Both the position numbers and the translations under genes were made by a program. From Macrosoma leucophasiata (lineage: Eukaryota > Arthropoda > Insecta > Lepidoptera > Hedylidae), in the NCBI GenBank assembly GCA_036365455.1, contig JAWQUS010000032.1, positions 17,802,001 through 17,866,000 on the forward strand: a DNA stretch of 64,000 nucleotides, read 5' to 3'. Positions 54,523 to 63,484 of this stretch are shown one piece after another; position 1 is the stretch's first letter, and each line of letters starts with the position of its first letter. The notes beneath the pieces were generated by a model. The model searched no databases. It saw only the letters and a program-made list of their open reading frames with translations, and was not told the DNA's origin.

Positions 54523-55009
54523 GGTTTTTGGCGGGAACCTTGAAAGAGGCGTATGGTGCTCTTATTTTATTTAATTTTCTTGGTGTATTTTTAAGTTATA
54601 TTGAATAAAGTTGGTGGCATTTTGTTTGATATAAGTTTATTACAGTGCCCGTGTATAGTGAAATAGAATAACAGTGCGAAAACACGACCTTTCAGGTTGC
54701 CTCCAAAACTTCATTGTATATGTTTTGGTAAAGTAGCCATCGCTTTACTCGAATAACTTGAGTGTAACTAACTTGACTGACATATCGTACTTGATAGCTG
54801 GTATACTTAATGCTTACATATTATACTTGATGACTAGTTTAATATAGTCATCAAGTATAATATGTGGGTGTTGGGTGTATAAGTTGTCAGGTGTGGTATG
54901 TCGGTCAAGTGAGTTACACTTTTACGCTGCTTAAATTAATACGAAATATCGTTTTACTTGACACTGGCAATATGCGTAATAGCGATGCCATAATAACAAA
55001 AAAAAAAAA
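54523..55009 (+). mobile_element. Lretro-5, full length with target duplication
   Basis: Starts GGTTTTTGGCGGGAACC, ends GCGATGCCATAATAAC plus about 13 A. ATTCATTACTT flanks both ends (54512-54522 and 55010-55020). 487 bp, no coding capacity. Contains a 21-bp perfect stem, ACATATTATACTTGATGACTA and its inverse (about 54817-54866). The poly-A tail and duplication show LINE-driven copying. The 3' end is about 150 bp before the EME1-like start codon. Confidence 0.8.
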
Positions 55010-55158
55010 ATTCATTACTTACTTTCATTCGTTTAAATTATTATACTGTTGATTAGTTGAACCCACAGAGTACATTGTATTGAACCGTAAATCAAGTTAA
55101 TCAAGTGCTACAGACCTGTATTTTAATCAAATCGATATTACACAGACACACTTAAATC

Positions 55159-55243
55159 ATGAGTCGCAGAGTGCCGAAAGTAAACAGTGGATTGGAAAAA
55201 GAGACAACAAAAGGTGTTTTCAAGGGAAGTTCGGCTTCCAGAG
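55159..55243 (+). CDS. EME1: EME1/MMS4-like, exon 1
   Basis: ATG at 55159, 28 codons plus one base: MSRRVPKVNSGLEK and FKGSSASR, then donor GAG|GTATGT. Basic and serine-rich, so probably disordered, as the N-terminus of EME1 proteins is. By itself it has no recognisable motif; it is assigned because it joins in phase to the following exons. The upstream 150 bp to the Lretro-5 insertion holds no in-frame ATG that I would prefer. Confidence 0.6.
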
Positions 55244-55576
55244 GTATGTTTTACGTTCAAATTCGACAAAATTTTATTTAGTATTATTGATGTATTGACA
55301 AATATGTTTATTTATTTATTATATAGCGCTGATCATAGTATAATTCAGTTCCCGGAGTTTTTTCTGATCGTACCTATTTAATTTTTACCATATTTACCCA
55401 TGAAGCATTGTGTTAACATAAGAGCCTTATAGGATCTTACTTCCATCCAGTCCACGGACAACATTACCGGCCCACTTCTACTTCAAGTAATCATCAGTCA
55501 CTCACTTCATTCTCCCTAGAAGTTTTTCAAAAACCTAACAAGAATATCTTTTGAAATATTAACTCCTATCACACTA

Positions 55577-55775
55577 GCCTGGGTTGCACCACAATATTTG
55601 TTAAAGTTAAAGTTGGTGTTACATTTCACATCCTTCTCTAACTTAAATAAATCTATAAATTAAAGAAAGAACAGAAAGAAAAATTTGACTTCGGGCAGGA
55701 ATCGAATCTGTGACCTTAGGATAACCAGTCCAGCCACTTACAATATCTTAACAAATGTCTGGGTGCAACCCAGGC
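55577..55775. mobile_element. MITE-K with a nested tRNA-like SINE
   Basis: Ends GCCTGGGTTGCACC and GGGTGCAACCCAGGC flanked by CTA and TTA. The middle (about 55660-55735) holds an Lsine-4-like head, TTTGACTTCGGGCAGGAATC. It lies in intron 1 of the EME1-like gene and ends 20 bp before the exon 2 acceptor. Confidence 0.65.
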
Positions 55776-55795
55776 TTATATTTAAATTATTTCAG

Positions 55796-55882
55796 GTAAA
55801 GGCAAGGGAAAGAAAACATTGTCAACGAGCCCAAATGCCAACTCCGAGGGTGACACAAAGAGGATTACCAGAAAGAAAGCAG
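55796..55882 (+). CDS. EME1: EME1/MMS4-like, exon 2
   Basis: Acceptor TTATTTCAG (55787-55795), donor GCAG|GTTAAT, a weak GT site. The split codon makes GKGKGKKTLSTSPNANSEGD and TKRITRKKA, a lysine-rich low-complexity stretch. Phase 1 at both ends. Such basic tails are common in DNA repair proteins and may hold a nuclear localisation signal, but no motif proves it. If the weak donor were wrong, the frame would still close soon after in the intron. Confidence 0.6.
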
Positions 55883-55939
55883 GTTAATGTTTAATAAATA
55901 GTGATTAGACTAGTAGTAGTTTTATACTGTTTAAGGTTT

Positions 55940-56192
55940 TATTTTGTGTGTTATGTGATGGAAGTGGCAAACAAGCATGCATTTCACATTGATGTTAAGT
56001 GATGACTACAGCCTATAGACACCCACACAAAGACCAAGGTCAAAATGCAGATGACAGAAGCTGTTGTGCCTCTACATTACCACCAGACCGGAACACGATA
56101 GTGCTAAACACTACCATTTAGCGGCAAGTATATTAGGTAATGCGGTGGTGCCCACACCCGTGAGCTCCGTCACTGGAGCTGTACCACCAGTA
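55940..56192 (-). mobile_element. Lsine-1 with internal deletion
   Basis: GTGTTATGTGATGGAAGTGG to AGCTGTACCACCAGTA, in intron 2 of the EME1-like gene. Missing the block between CAAAATGCAGAT and CTCTACATTACC. Confidence 0.7.
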
Positions 56193-56408
56193 GAAACAGC
56201 TGGTGTAACAGCCTTGAAACATTGTTTTGAAAACCTGTGGACAAAAAGGTTTAAATATAAAGATTAGTAATCCGGAGAGAAATAAATATTTAAAATACCA
56301 GAATATGTTCTTTAGGTTCTCCAAAATCACACTTCAACTAATACCTATTATGAATGTGTAAGTTTCTTTGTTTGGATGTTTGTCCTTCAATCACGCCGAA
56401 ACTTTATC

Positions 56409-56692
56409 GACCAATTTTGGTTTTTTTTGGTGCGATGGATGTGGGAAACAAGCATGCAGTTCACATTGATGTTAAGTGATGACTACAGCCTATAGACGCC
56501 CACACAAAGACCAAGGTCAAAATGCAGATGCGTTACCACTCCTGAGGCTTAAGGTGTTATGTCTCTGTACCGGAAATTACAGGGCCATACACTACCACCT
56601 GACCGGAACACGATAGACATTTAGCGGCAAGTACATTAGGTAATGCGGTGGTGCCTACGCCCGCGAGCTCCGTCACTGGAGCTCTTTCACCA
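56409..56692 (-). mobile_element. Lsine-1, near full length
   Basis: GTTTTTTTTGGTGCGATGGA to CTCTTTCACCAG; ends 42 bp before the exon 3 boundary. Confidence 0.75.
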
Positions 56693-56734
56693 GTTAAAAA
56701 TACATAACACGCCTTCTGACGTTAACTTCCACAG

Positions 56735-56865
56735 CCGCCGCCAAGAAGACAGAGGATCCGTCGTCGCCGCCTATGGAGAAGTGTCTCAAGACACAGACCA
56801 CCGAACATCGCGCCTTCCCAGTATTGACACAGCAGAAGGAGGCGGACTTTGAGGATGATTTGAGA
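56735..56865 (+). CDS. EME1: EME1/MMS4-like, exon 3
   Basis: Acceptor AACTTCCACAG (56724-56734), donor AGA|GTAAGT. 131 bp, entering in phase 1 and leaving in phase 0. Encodes AAAKKTEDPSSPPMEKCLK, then TEHRAFPVLTQQKEADFEDD. Charged and without a fold that I recognise; the acidic end leads into the ERCC4-type domain of exon 4. Good splice sites and phase support it as real. Confidence 0.65.
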
Positions 56866-56889
56866 GTAAGTCTATCAAAAATCTATACT

Positions 56890-57100
56890 AATACTAGCTG
56901 CTTCCGGCGAACTTCGTATCGCTTTAGAGATATAAAAAAAATTAAATGTCCAAAAAACCGAAATAAAATGTTTGGAGAGAATCACTTTTACCATTTGGGC
57001 ATATAAAAAATAGACTACAACCGATTCTCATACTTACAAAATTTCATTATGATCGGTGCAGCCGCTTTGTAGAAGTATTAGTAAGAACACTGTGAACACG
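56890..57100 (+). repeat. Lepidopteran-type repeat (CTAGCTGCTTCCGGCGAAC)
   Basis: CTAGCTGCTTCCGGCGAACT to ATTTCATTATGATCGGTGCA, then GCCGCTTTGTAGAAGTATTA; probably a LINE 3' end. It sits in intron 3 of the EME1-like gene. Confidence 0.5.
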
Positions 57101-57109
57101 AGAATTATA

Positions 57110-57218
57110 TAAACGTAACGTAACTTCACGCCTGTAATCCCCGAGGCAGAGGTAAATGCATGCATTCAAGCATACATGCAAACACCCACGATTCGCCGGT
57201 TACGTTTTGGCCCATGTA
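57110..57218 (-). mobile_element. Lsine-2 tail fragment
   Basis: ACGTAACTTCACGCCTGTAA to GATTCGCCGGTTACGTTTTG, then a stop of the match. Confidence 0.6.
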
Positions 57219-57495
57219 ATTATATATATTAGATTATAAAGAGGAAATATTTAATTTTTGCTTGTTTGAATTGAATAGGCTCCGAAAGTACTGGACCGAT
57301 TTGATGTGGGATAGGTAGGATGTTTTTTTTTTTTTTTTTTTTTGTCTCCTTTGTATAATTAAACAAGAGGAGTAAGTAATGTTGTGGATGACTTGACAGA
57401 AGTCCTCGCTACGGTAGGATGGTAGGATAGTGCTGACTAGCGGCCAGCACTATTTTGGAAAAATATTTTAGCGTAGGATAGTGCTGGCCGCTAGC

Positions 57496-57704
57496 ACATC
57501 GTGGACACTCCGCCCAAATTCCATACAAACGCTTAATTTGGTTTCTATCCATCAGTGACGTGTATCTACACGTGCACCTGTGTGCGTAGCACGTAGAGAA
57601 TCCAACCGTCGCCCATAAGAGGGGAGGAGGTTGGGTGATGCGGGCAAATCGGGTGGGACGTCGAAGTGTCCATTCTATACGTAGTATTATTACATATTCT
57701 CTGC
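57496..57704 (+). mobile_element. Ldna-1, intact ends
   Basis: CACATCGTGGACACTCCGCC to CATATTCTCTG; CCGCTAG flanks both ends exactly. It disrupts an inverted pair of CTAGCGGCCAGCACTATT-like words. Intron 3 of the EME1-like gene. Confidence 0.8.
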
Positions 57705-57969
57705 CGCTAGTCAGCACTATCCAATGCTAAAATAATTTAATTGATTCAAATTGATTCCTTCATTGGTAACCTTCGTATGGCCTAAGCGGCCAAATAATGT
57801 AAATAAAAAAAATTTAAAATGGGAGAGACTCGTGCCAACTATGGAACATAAAGAAAGGGTTGTTGCCAATTTAGCCCTTTGCTTTCGCCGATTTGGTAGT
57901 CTAGTGAGCTGAATGAGTGAGTAGCTCTATTGCTATGTACATTAAAAATCTTCCATTTCTCTATTTCAG

Positions 57970-58143
57970 CAAATAGTGATCGACATACACCCGATGCTCC
58001 AAATGGCACCGTACATGGCTGACCTGTCGGACTTCGTGCGTGCCCACGGCATCCTGATCCGACCCAACCCGGCGGTGTGCCACCATCGGATGATGATCTT
58101 CACCAGGACCGTGTCGCCTGATAGCGTGAAGAATGGAGGAATG
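57970..58143 (+). CDS. EME1: EME1/MMS4-like, exon 4 (start of the ERCC4-type domain)
   Basis: Acceptor CTATTTCAG (57961-57969), donor ATG|GTGAGC; 58 codons, phase 0. QIVIDIHPMLQMAP, then MADLSDFVRAHGILIRPNP and HHRMMIFTRTVSPDSV. The order (hydrophobic strand, IDxxPxL, helix, a shift to basic residues) parallels EME1's VVLDPxLLQMEGGGQLLGAL...VTWRR. EME1 has the ERCC4 fold without the catalytic GDxnERKxxxD triad of MUS81, and no such triad is seen here. It would pair with MUS81 to cut branched DNA in recombination and fork repair. Distant alternatives are other XPF-family partners (FAAP24, FANCM C-terminus). Confidence 0.65.
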
Positions 58144-58756
58144 GTGAGCCTTGTTTTAAGGCTCCCCCACACAGGAGCGTTATTATAGGTCGATAATATC
58201 GCATGCGTTACTGCGATATCTGTTTTCAGTACATTTTGTATTAGGATGATCATGTAGTTACACACTGCAGTGATACTAACGCTGCAATGGAAGTAGGACG
58301 TTGCGTTTCTCCGTCCTGCGATATTCCGATATGAGTTCTAGAATGTTTTGTATCAGGACGCAAATGACCGTACACACAATTTACCTGCGATAATAACGTT
58401 AGTACTTGTAGGACGTTTGGTTTTATCGACAGTTTGAGAGTGGTTGCATGACTGTATGAGTGTCCTAAAAACTTTTCTATAATATGGGTATCATATCATC
58501 AGATGACGAATGCTTATTTTGCATACCTGAGAAAGATAGTGCCTATTTTACCAATTGGCGCAGCGCTCTCGTAAGAAATATCGGACGATAAAAACGCAGC
58601 TGTGTGCGAGGAATGTAAAAGGAATCGGGACGCATTAAAGAAATAAACAAATAAGCCTTTTATTCTGTATCTATAGGGTTACAAGTTTACATGTATGTAT
58701 TTTAATTTCTATTAACAAGTTTATAAATAGTGTTATTTGTTAGTTCCTAGTCTTAT

Positions 58757-59826
58757 ACTATGTTAGTAGTGTTTATATGTGTAGCTACTGTGTATTTTGG
58801 GTGTAGGCCTCCTCCATCCTTTTCCAAATCTCCCGGTTTTTGGCCAAGTTGAACCATCTACTGCTAGCTGCCTGGGCTATATCGTCAACCCAACGTTTAT
58901 TAATTAGGTCTGCCAACCTTCCTGTTTCCTAGTGGTCCTTTTTTTTATGTAATTGAAGTGGCAAACAAGCATGCAGTTCACATTGATGTTAAGATCCCTC
59001 TGTGCCGGAAATTACAGGGCCGTACATTACCACCTGACCGGAACACGATAGTGCTGAACACTACCAATTAGCGGCAAGTAAATCAGGTAATGCGGTGGTG
59101 CCTACGCCCGCGAGCTCCGTCACTGGAGCTCTACCACCAGTAAAAACCACCACCTTTCCATATTGTTGTACTCCTTGTCCACCGGTCATCAGGAAGTCGT
59201 GAAACATGACCTGCCCAGCGCCATTTGAGTTGAAGTGCATGTTTTAATCCATCTGTTAATTTGGTTTTGCTTCGTATGGTTACGCTTTTTACTTTCTGTA
59301 TTTTTCTTACTCCTGTGATGATTCTTTCCATGGATCTCTGGGTAGTTGTAATATTCTGTTGGATTTTCTTAGTGTGGACCCAGGTTTGACATCCATATAG
59401 CAGACTAGGTAATATGCAAGTGTCCATTACAATTTTCTTTAGGTCCAAGGTGTGATTTCCTTTTAAAATTTCTTTCAGGGACCAAAATTTTCTCCAAGCT
59501 ATTTTTACTCTTCGTTGTATTTCTTCTTCATTACTACTAGTACTGAATGTCACTTGTTTGCCTAGATATATGTAGGTTTCTCCATACTCTATGTTATTTC
59601 CCTTGACCTGAATTGGATTTTTAATGCTTTTTGTCATTAACCTAGTTTTATTTAGGTTCATTTCTAAGCCTATTTTAGAGCTTTCACTATCTAATGAGCA
59701 AATCATTTCCTCTAGAGTATATGATGTTTCTGCCAGGAGAACTATGTCATCTGCAAATCTCAGATGGCTTATATATTTTCCACCTATTTTCAGGGCTATG
59801 TCTGACCAGTTTTCAGACCGGGACGC
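58757..59826 (-). mobile_element. RTE-type LINE, RT fragment, split by Lsine-1
   Basis: Minus strand: SRSENWSDIALKIGGKYISH, LRFADDIVLLAETSYTLEEM (the catalytic FADD block), QRRVKIAWRKFWSLKEIL, LPSLLYGCQTW, WRWAGHVSRLPDDRWTR. After the SINE at 58939-59143 the frame resumes as DIAQAASSRWFNLAKNREIW and KRMEEAYTQNTQ at 58900-58790. The upstream end abuts (AAT)n and another repeat. Dead: 5'-truncated and interrupted. Intron 4 of the EME1-like gene. Confidence 0.8.
58939..59143 (-). mobile_element. Lsine-1 with internal deletion, nested in RTE
   Basis: Poly-T at 58939-58946, tail to TTGATGTTAAG, jumps to ATCCCTCTGTGCCGGAAATT, then the 5' half to CTCTACCACCAGTA. Confidence 0.75.
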
Positions 59827-60190
59827 ATTAGCGCAATAATAATAATGGCAACCCATTATACGTCCCACAGCTGGGCACGAGTCTCTCCCCTTTTTAGGGG
59901 GAGGCCTGGAGCTTACTGCACCACCCTGCTCCAATGCGGATTGGTGGAGGTGGGTGGGTTAGTGGCTAACCCGTTGTCGGATGTTTTCAAACCGCCCATA
60001 AGGCCTGCGACAAGGTCTAACCACTGCTATCTATCGATAGCAACCGGGACCGACGGCTTAACGTGCCCTCCGAAGCACGGAAACGCGCATTTAATTTTGC
60101 CACTAGCGGTCACCCATCACACATCCGACCGCGCCCGTAGTGCTTAACCGAGTAGATCGCTTATGATCTACACCAGCCGCGGGGCCATGC
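59827..60190 (-). repeat. Repeat with CCCCTTTTTAGGGGGAGG and (AAT)n tail
   Basis: Read on the minus strand it ends GACGTATAATGGGTTGCC then (ATT)n. It contains GTTAGTGGCTAACCCGTTGTC and ACCGGGACCGACGGC. Probably a LINE 3' end; it shares the end with 8400-8510. Confidence 0.5.
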
Positions 60191-60387
60191 GCGCTTCAAT
60201 GATAATTATCGCAATACCGCATGCGATGTTATTGACATATATAATGCGCCTTTAAAAGTCTGGTTATTTACAGCACACTGGATTCGTTTCTTATTTGTGT
60301 TAGCAGACGGGCCACTTGATGGAAAGTTCTAAATTTATTTTGATGCCAAGCCTGTGTTTGTAACATTTAAAGGATTTAATAAATTGT

Positions 60388-60588
60388 TTACAGCCTATAG
60401 GCATCTCTACACAAGAATCAGAGGCCAAATTCAGATGCGTTGCCACCTCTGAGACCTTAGTTGTCCTTTCTTTGGTAGTTATTACTGGGCCATACATTAC
60501 CATCTAACCGGAACACGATAGTGCTGAACACTACCATTTGGCGGCAGATAGATTACGTAATGCGGTGGTGCATACACCCTCGAATCCT
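60388..60588 (-). mobile_element. Lsine-1, diverged, without tail
   Basis: TTACAGCCTATAGGCATCTC to AATGCGGTGGTGCATACACC; intron 4 of the EME1-like gene. Confidence 0.65.
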
Positions 60589-60741
60589 AAATGCTGTAAT
60601 TTTATGGAGATATCTATAGATGAAATAAATCTTTGAATCTTTGCTAGAGGTATGGTCTGTACATGTTCGTTATTATAATTATAACACAATTGAGTTCCAC
60701 ATACTTTGCCAAAAAAATTGGCGTGTAATTGAAATCGCGCG

Positions 60742-61256
60742 AAAGGAGATGTTGCGAGCTCGGCCCTAGTTCGTACACATCCTCAAAAAATGGGTAAATT
60801 AAAGGAGAATCCGAAAAAAATACAATTAATTTATTCAAGAATATATTTTACAGTTACTACCACATTTAATTCAAACGATTTTATCATTTTCAACCATATT
60901 CAACATGGCGGCGATACAGCCGACGCTTCTTTAAATTGGAAATCGATTAGTTTAAGTTCTTAGTATTAACACATGAAATCGATTTCGATAGTATTCAGAA
61001 AATAAGACTTTTTTCTCCAAGTACTACATAATCAAAAAACAATAAAAAAATGAAAATGTCAAAATGACATCGCCCGCCGTATTCGCCATGTTGGTTTGAG
61101 TTGCAATTCTAACTGCAAATAATGTTTTGTAACTGCAAACAAAGCTAAATAAGTGAAAATATGCAGTAAAAAACGTTTTGTATTGATTTTGCCTGTTTAA
61201 TGATATTGTGTACAATACGTGGCCGGAGGTCCATACATTTTTGCAACATCTCCTTT
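60742..61256. mobile_element. TIR element with AAAGGAGATGTTGC ends
   Basis: AAAGGAGATGTTGC (60742-60755) and its inverse (61243-61256), a perfect 14-bp TIR, 515 bp. Inside are AACATGGCGGCGATA (60902-60916) and the inverted CGCCGTATTCGCCATGTTGG. GCGCG and GTGCG at the flanks might be a duplication with one mismatch. Superfamily unknown. Confidence 0.5.
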
Positions 61257-61424
61257 GTGCGAATTTGAATAATCATTATTTTTTTTATTTTAATTATAAT
61301 TATACTTCCCGACTGTCTTGGTGATAGAATCAATTGATGCATTTATTAATGAATTATGTAATTAAAAAAAATTACTAAGTAGGTACTTATATAATTACTA
61401 CTAACATAGACCCTATTTATTTCT

Positions 61425-61472
61425 AACAATGAACTGTGAATTGTTTGCAATAAAATCTAATCTAATCTAATC
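61425..61472 (+). mobile_element. LINE 3' tail with (TCTAA)n
   Basis: AATGAACTGTGAATTGTTTG, then CAATAAAATCTAATCTAATC; a pentamer tail as in CR1/RTE-like LINEs. Confidence 0.4.
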
Positions 61473-61534
61473 ATTGTTAAAAAAAAGAATTAAATATACA
61501 AAATGAGAATTCCTATTAATACAACCGCTTACAT

Positions 61535-61615
61535 ATAGGCTGCAGTGTTCAAATGAGGTCAAAATGGAGATGCGTTGCCACCCCTAACACCGTAATTGTC
61601 ATGTCTCTGTGATTG
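61535..61615 (-). mobile_element. Lsine-1 fragment
   Basis: TAGGCTGCAGTGTTC, GTCAAAATGGAGATGCGTTG and GTCATGTCTCTGTGAT, cut by Lretro-5. Confidence 0.5.
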
Positions 61616-61985
61616 TTTTTTTTTATATAATGGCATCGCTTGTACGCATATTGCCAGTGTCAAGTAAAACGATATTTCGTATTCGTCATAAGCAGCGTAA
61701 AAGTAAGAGTCAGTCGGTCAATTATCAGTCAGTCAGTCAGAGTCACAGTCACTAATTCGAGTAAAGCGATGGCTACTTTACCAGAACATTTCAAATGAAG
61801 TTTTGGAGGCAAACTGAAAAGCCGTGTTTTCGCACTGTTATTCTATTTTACTATACACGGGCACTTTAATAAGCCTATATCAAACAAAATGCCACCAACT
61901 TTATTTAATATAACTCAAAAATACACTAAGAAAATGAAATAAAATAAGAGCACCACACGCCTCTTTCGTGGTTCCCGCCAAAACA
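61616..61985 (-). mobile_element. Lretro-5, second long copy
   Basis: Poly-T, TAATGGCATCGCTTGTACGC to CGTGGTTCCCGCCAAAAC. A (GTCA)-rich stretch lies at 61709-61750 where the hairpin of the 54523 copy lies. Confidence 0.7.
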
Positions 61986-62036
61986 CACATTATATGATAC
62001 AAGACCCCGTAATAACTATCACAGAGAGTTTTTTTA

Positions 62037-62618
62037 TTGGCGCGAACCGTTTTACTTGACACTGGCAATATGCCCATATACGGCCCAAGTACCAGCTTGG
62101 TCCACTTGACTCCCTACAAAAACGCGCCGTTCGTGTTGTTAACGATCCAGGACTTACAGACAGGCTCGAACATCTGAGCCTGCGCAGAGATATTGGTAGT
62201 CTGTGCGTGTTATACCGTCTCTACAATGGTGAGTGCTCTGTCGAACTGTTCGACATGGTGCCACCGTCTCTTTTTCTACACCGTACTACCCGCCGAAGAG
62301 AGAAGTTTCACCCTCACCGACTGGACACCTGGCAGTGCTCAACGGTGCGGTTTTCTCGTTCGTTTCTGCCCAGAACGTGTAAATTGTGGAACGAACTTCC
62401 CTCTGAGGTGTTCCCTCGGTGCTACAATATGGGGTTCTTCAAAAATGGCGTCAAAAGAGTCCTTCAGGGCTGGCAGCGCGTTGGCAACTCCCCTGGTGTT
62501 GCAAATGTCCATAGGCGACGGTGACCACTTACCATCAGGTGGCCCGTCTGCTTGTCTGTCAACTTAAAGACATAAAAAAAAATATATGCGTAATAGCGAT
62601 GCCATAATACAAAAAAAC
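62037..62618 (+). mobile_element. Lretro-5 remnant split by a LINE end
   Basis: TTGGCGCGAACC, CGTTTTACTTGACACTGGCA then, after the insertion 62073-62583, ATGCGTAATAGCGATGCCAT and AATACAAAAAAA. The tail ends 12 bp before the exon 5 acceptor AG. Confidence 0.65.
62073..62583 (+). mobile_element. LINE reverse transcriptase C-terminus fragment
   Basis: Translation gives SLQKRAVRVVNDPGLTDRLE, LRRDIGSLCVLYRLYNGECS, FSRSFLPRTCKLWNELPSEV and a stop at 62522-62524, then poly-A. This is the usual C-terminus of insect Jockey/CR1-type LINEs. Flanking ATATG may be the duplication. Confidence 0.8.
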
Positions 62619-62630
62619 ATGGTATTGCAG

Positions 62631-62803
62631 ATGGAGTTAGCGATCAGGGGTAAGCGTTGCCACTACGGGCTGTACGTGATGACGGCGGAGGAGATGGCGC
62701 CCGACGTGCAGACGCGGCAGTTCGCCACCAACATGCTGTACACGCAACAACTCTCCTTGGGCCGGATCTCACTCGTTATTTATGGAGTGCAGGACTACTT
62801 CAA
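62631..62803 (+). CDS. EME1: EME1/MMS4-like, exon 5, splice boundary altered
   Basis: Acceptor GGTATTGCAG (62621-62630), phase 0. Encodes MELAIRGKRCHYGLYVMTAE, then DVQTRQFATNMLYTQQLSLG and RISLVIYGVQDYF, with two bases left over. YGLYVMTAEE fits the EME1 strand LVLLRAEAF, and LSLVIxGxxxYF is a signature of that fold. The 3' boundary is duplicated: TTCAA|GTGATT here and TTCAA|GTGAGT at 63151-63160, because an inverted-repeat SINE sits between. If the near donor is skipped, translation reads AAG TGA, a stop. The end is set at 62803 assuming the ancestral donor position. Confidence 0.65.
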
Positions 62804-62807
62804 GTGA

Positions 62808-63146
62808 TTGTTTTATATTATTTCGCATTAGCACATGCTTGTGAAATATATTTTATTTAAAGAAAAATGGAAAGAAAAATTTGACTTCAGGCGAGACTCG
62901 AACTCGCGGCTTACTGGGAATCTAGTCCAGCCGCTCTTCCAATTGAGCTACTGAAGTCCTGCCCGATTTGTCAAATCTACCATAAACCATAAAGCAATGC
63001 AATAAATGTGAAGGAAAGATTTGACAAATCGGGCAGGACTTCAGTAGCTCAATTGGAAGAGCGGCTGGACTAGATTCCCAGTAGGCCGCGAGTTCGAGTC
63101 TCGCCTGAAGTCAAATTTTTCTTTCCATTTTTCTTTAAATAAAATA
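62808..63146. mobile_element. Lsine-4 fold-back insertion at the exon 5 donor
   Basis: Two complete tRNA-like units in opposite orientation (62878-62977 inverted, 63023-63120 direct) around a spacer of about 45 bp. Arms of roughly 150 bp are nearly identical, including the TTCTTTCCATTTTTCTTTAA tail. TACTTCAAGTGA flanks both sides (62796-62807 and 63147-63158), so it is one insertion with a 12-bp duplication. Confidence 0.88.
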
Positions 63147-63194
63147 TACTTCAAGTGAGTTATTATTTCATCCTTATCTACCGGTATTATTTTT

Positions 63195-63480
63195 TACTGG
63201 TGGTAGAGCTCCAGTGACGGAGCTCGCGGGCGTAGGCACCACTGCGTTACCTAATATACTTACCGCTAAATGGTAGTGTTCAGCACTATCGTGTTCCGGT
63301 CAGGTGGTAATGTACGGCTCTCTAATTTCCGGCACAGAGGCATAACACCTAATGCCTCAGGAGTGGCAGCGCATCTGCATTTTGACCCCTGGTCATTGTG
63401 TGGGTTATAGGCTGCAGTCATCACTTTAAATCAATGTGAACTGCACGCTTGTTTGCCACTTTTATTACATTAAAAAAAAA
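63195..63480 (+). mobile_element. Lsine-1, full length
   Basis: TACTGGTGGTAGAGCTCCAG to ATTACATTAAAAAAAAAA; in the intron after exon 5. Confidence 0.8.
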
Positions 63481-63484
63481 ACGT

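Larger units (their letters stand above)
58157..60254. mobile_element. PIF/Harbinger-like element split by LINE sequence
   Basis: AGGCTCCCCCACACAGG at 58160 with ATAATATCGCATGCG, and on the far side CGCATGCGATGTTATT then GCGCCTTTAA near 60247. These look like the two ends of one element, with TTA flanks, now separated by the RTE copy and its neighbours. Left-hand material runs to about 58650. Low certainty. Confidence 0.35.

Noticed and set aside
61735..61990. Separate repeat family resembling 3950-4180 and 54530-54760
   Set aside because: On comparison all belong to one family, Lretro-5, in different orientations.
62193..62567. 124-residue plus-strand ORF
   Set aside because: Out-of-frame shadow of the LINE reverse transcriptase C-terminus read in the neighbouring frame.
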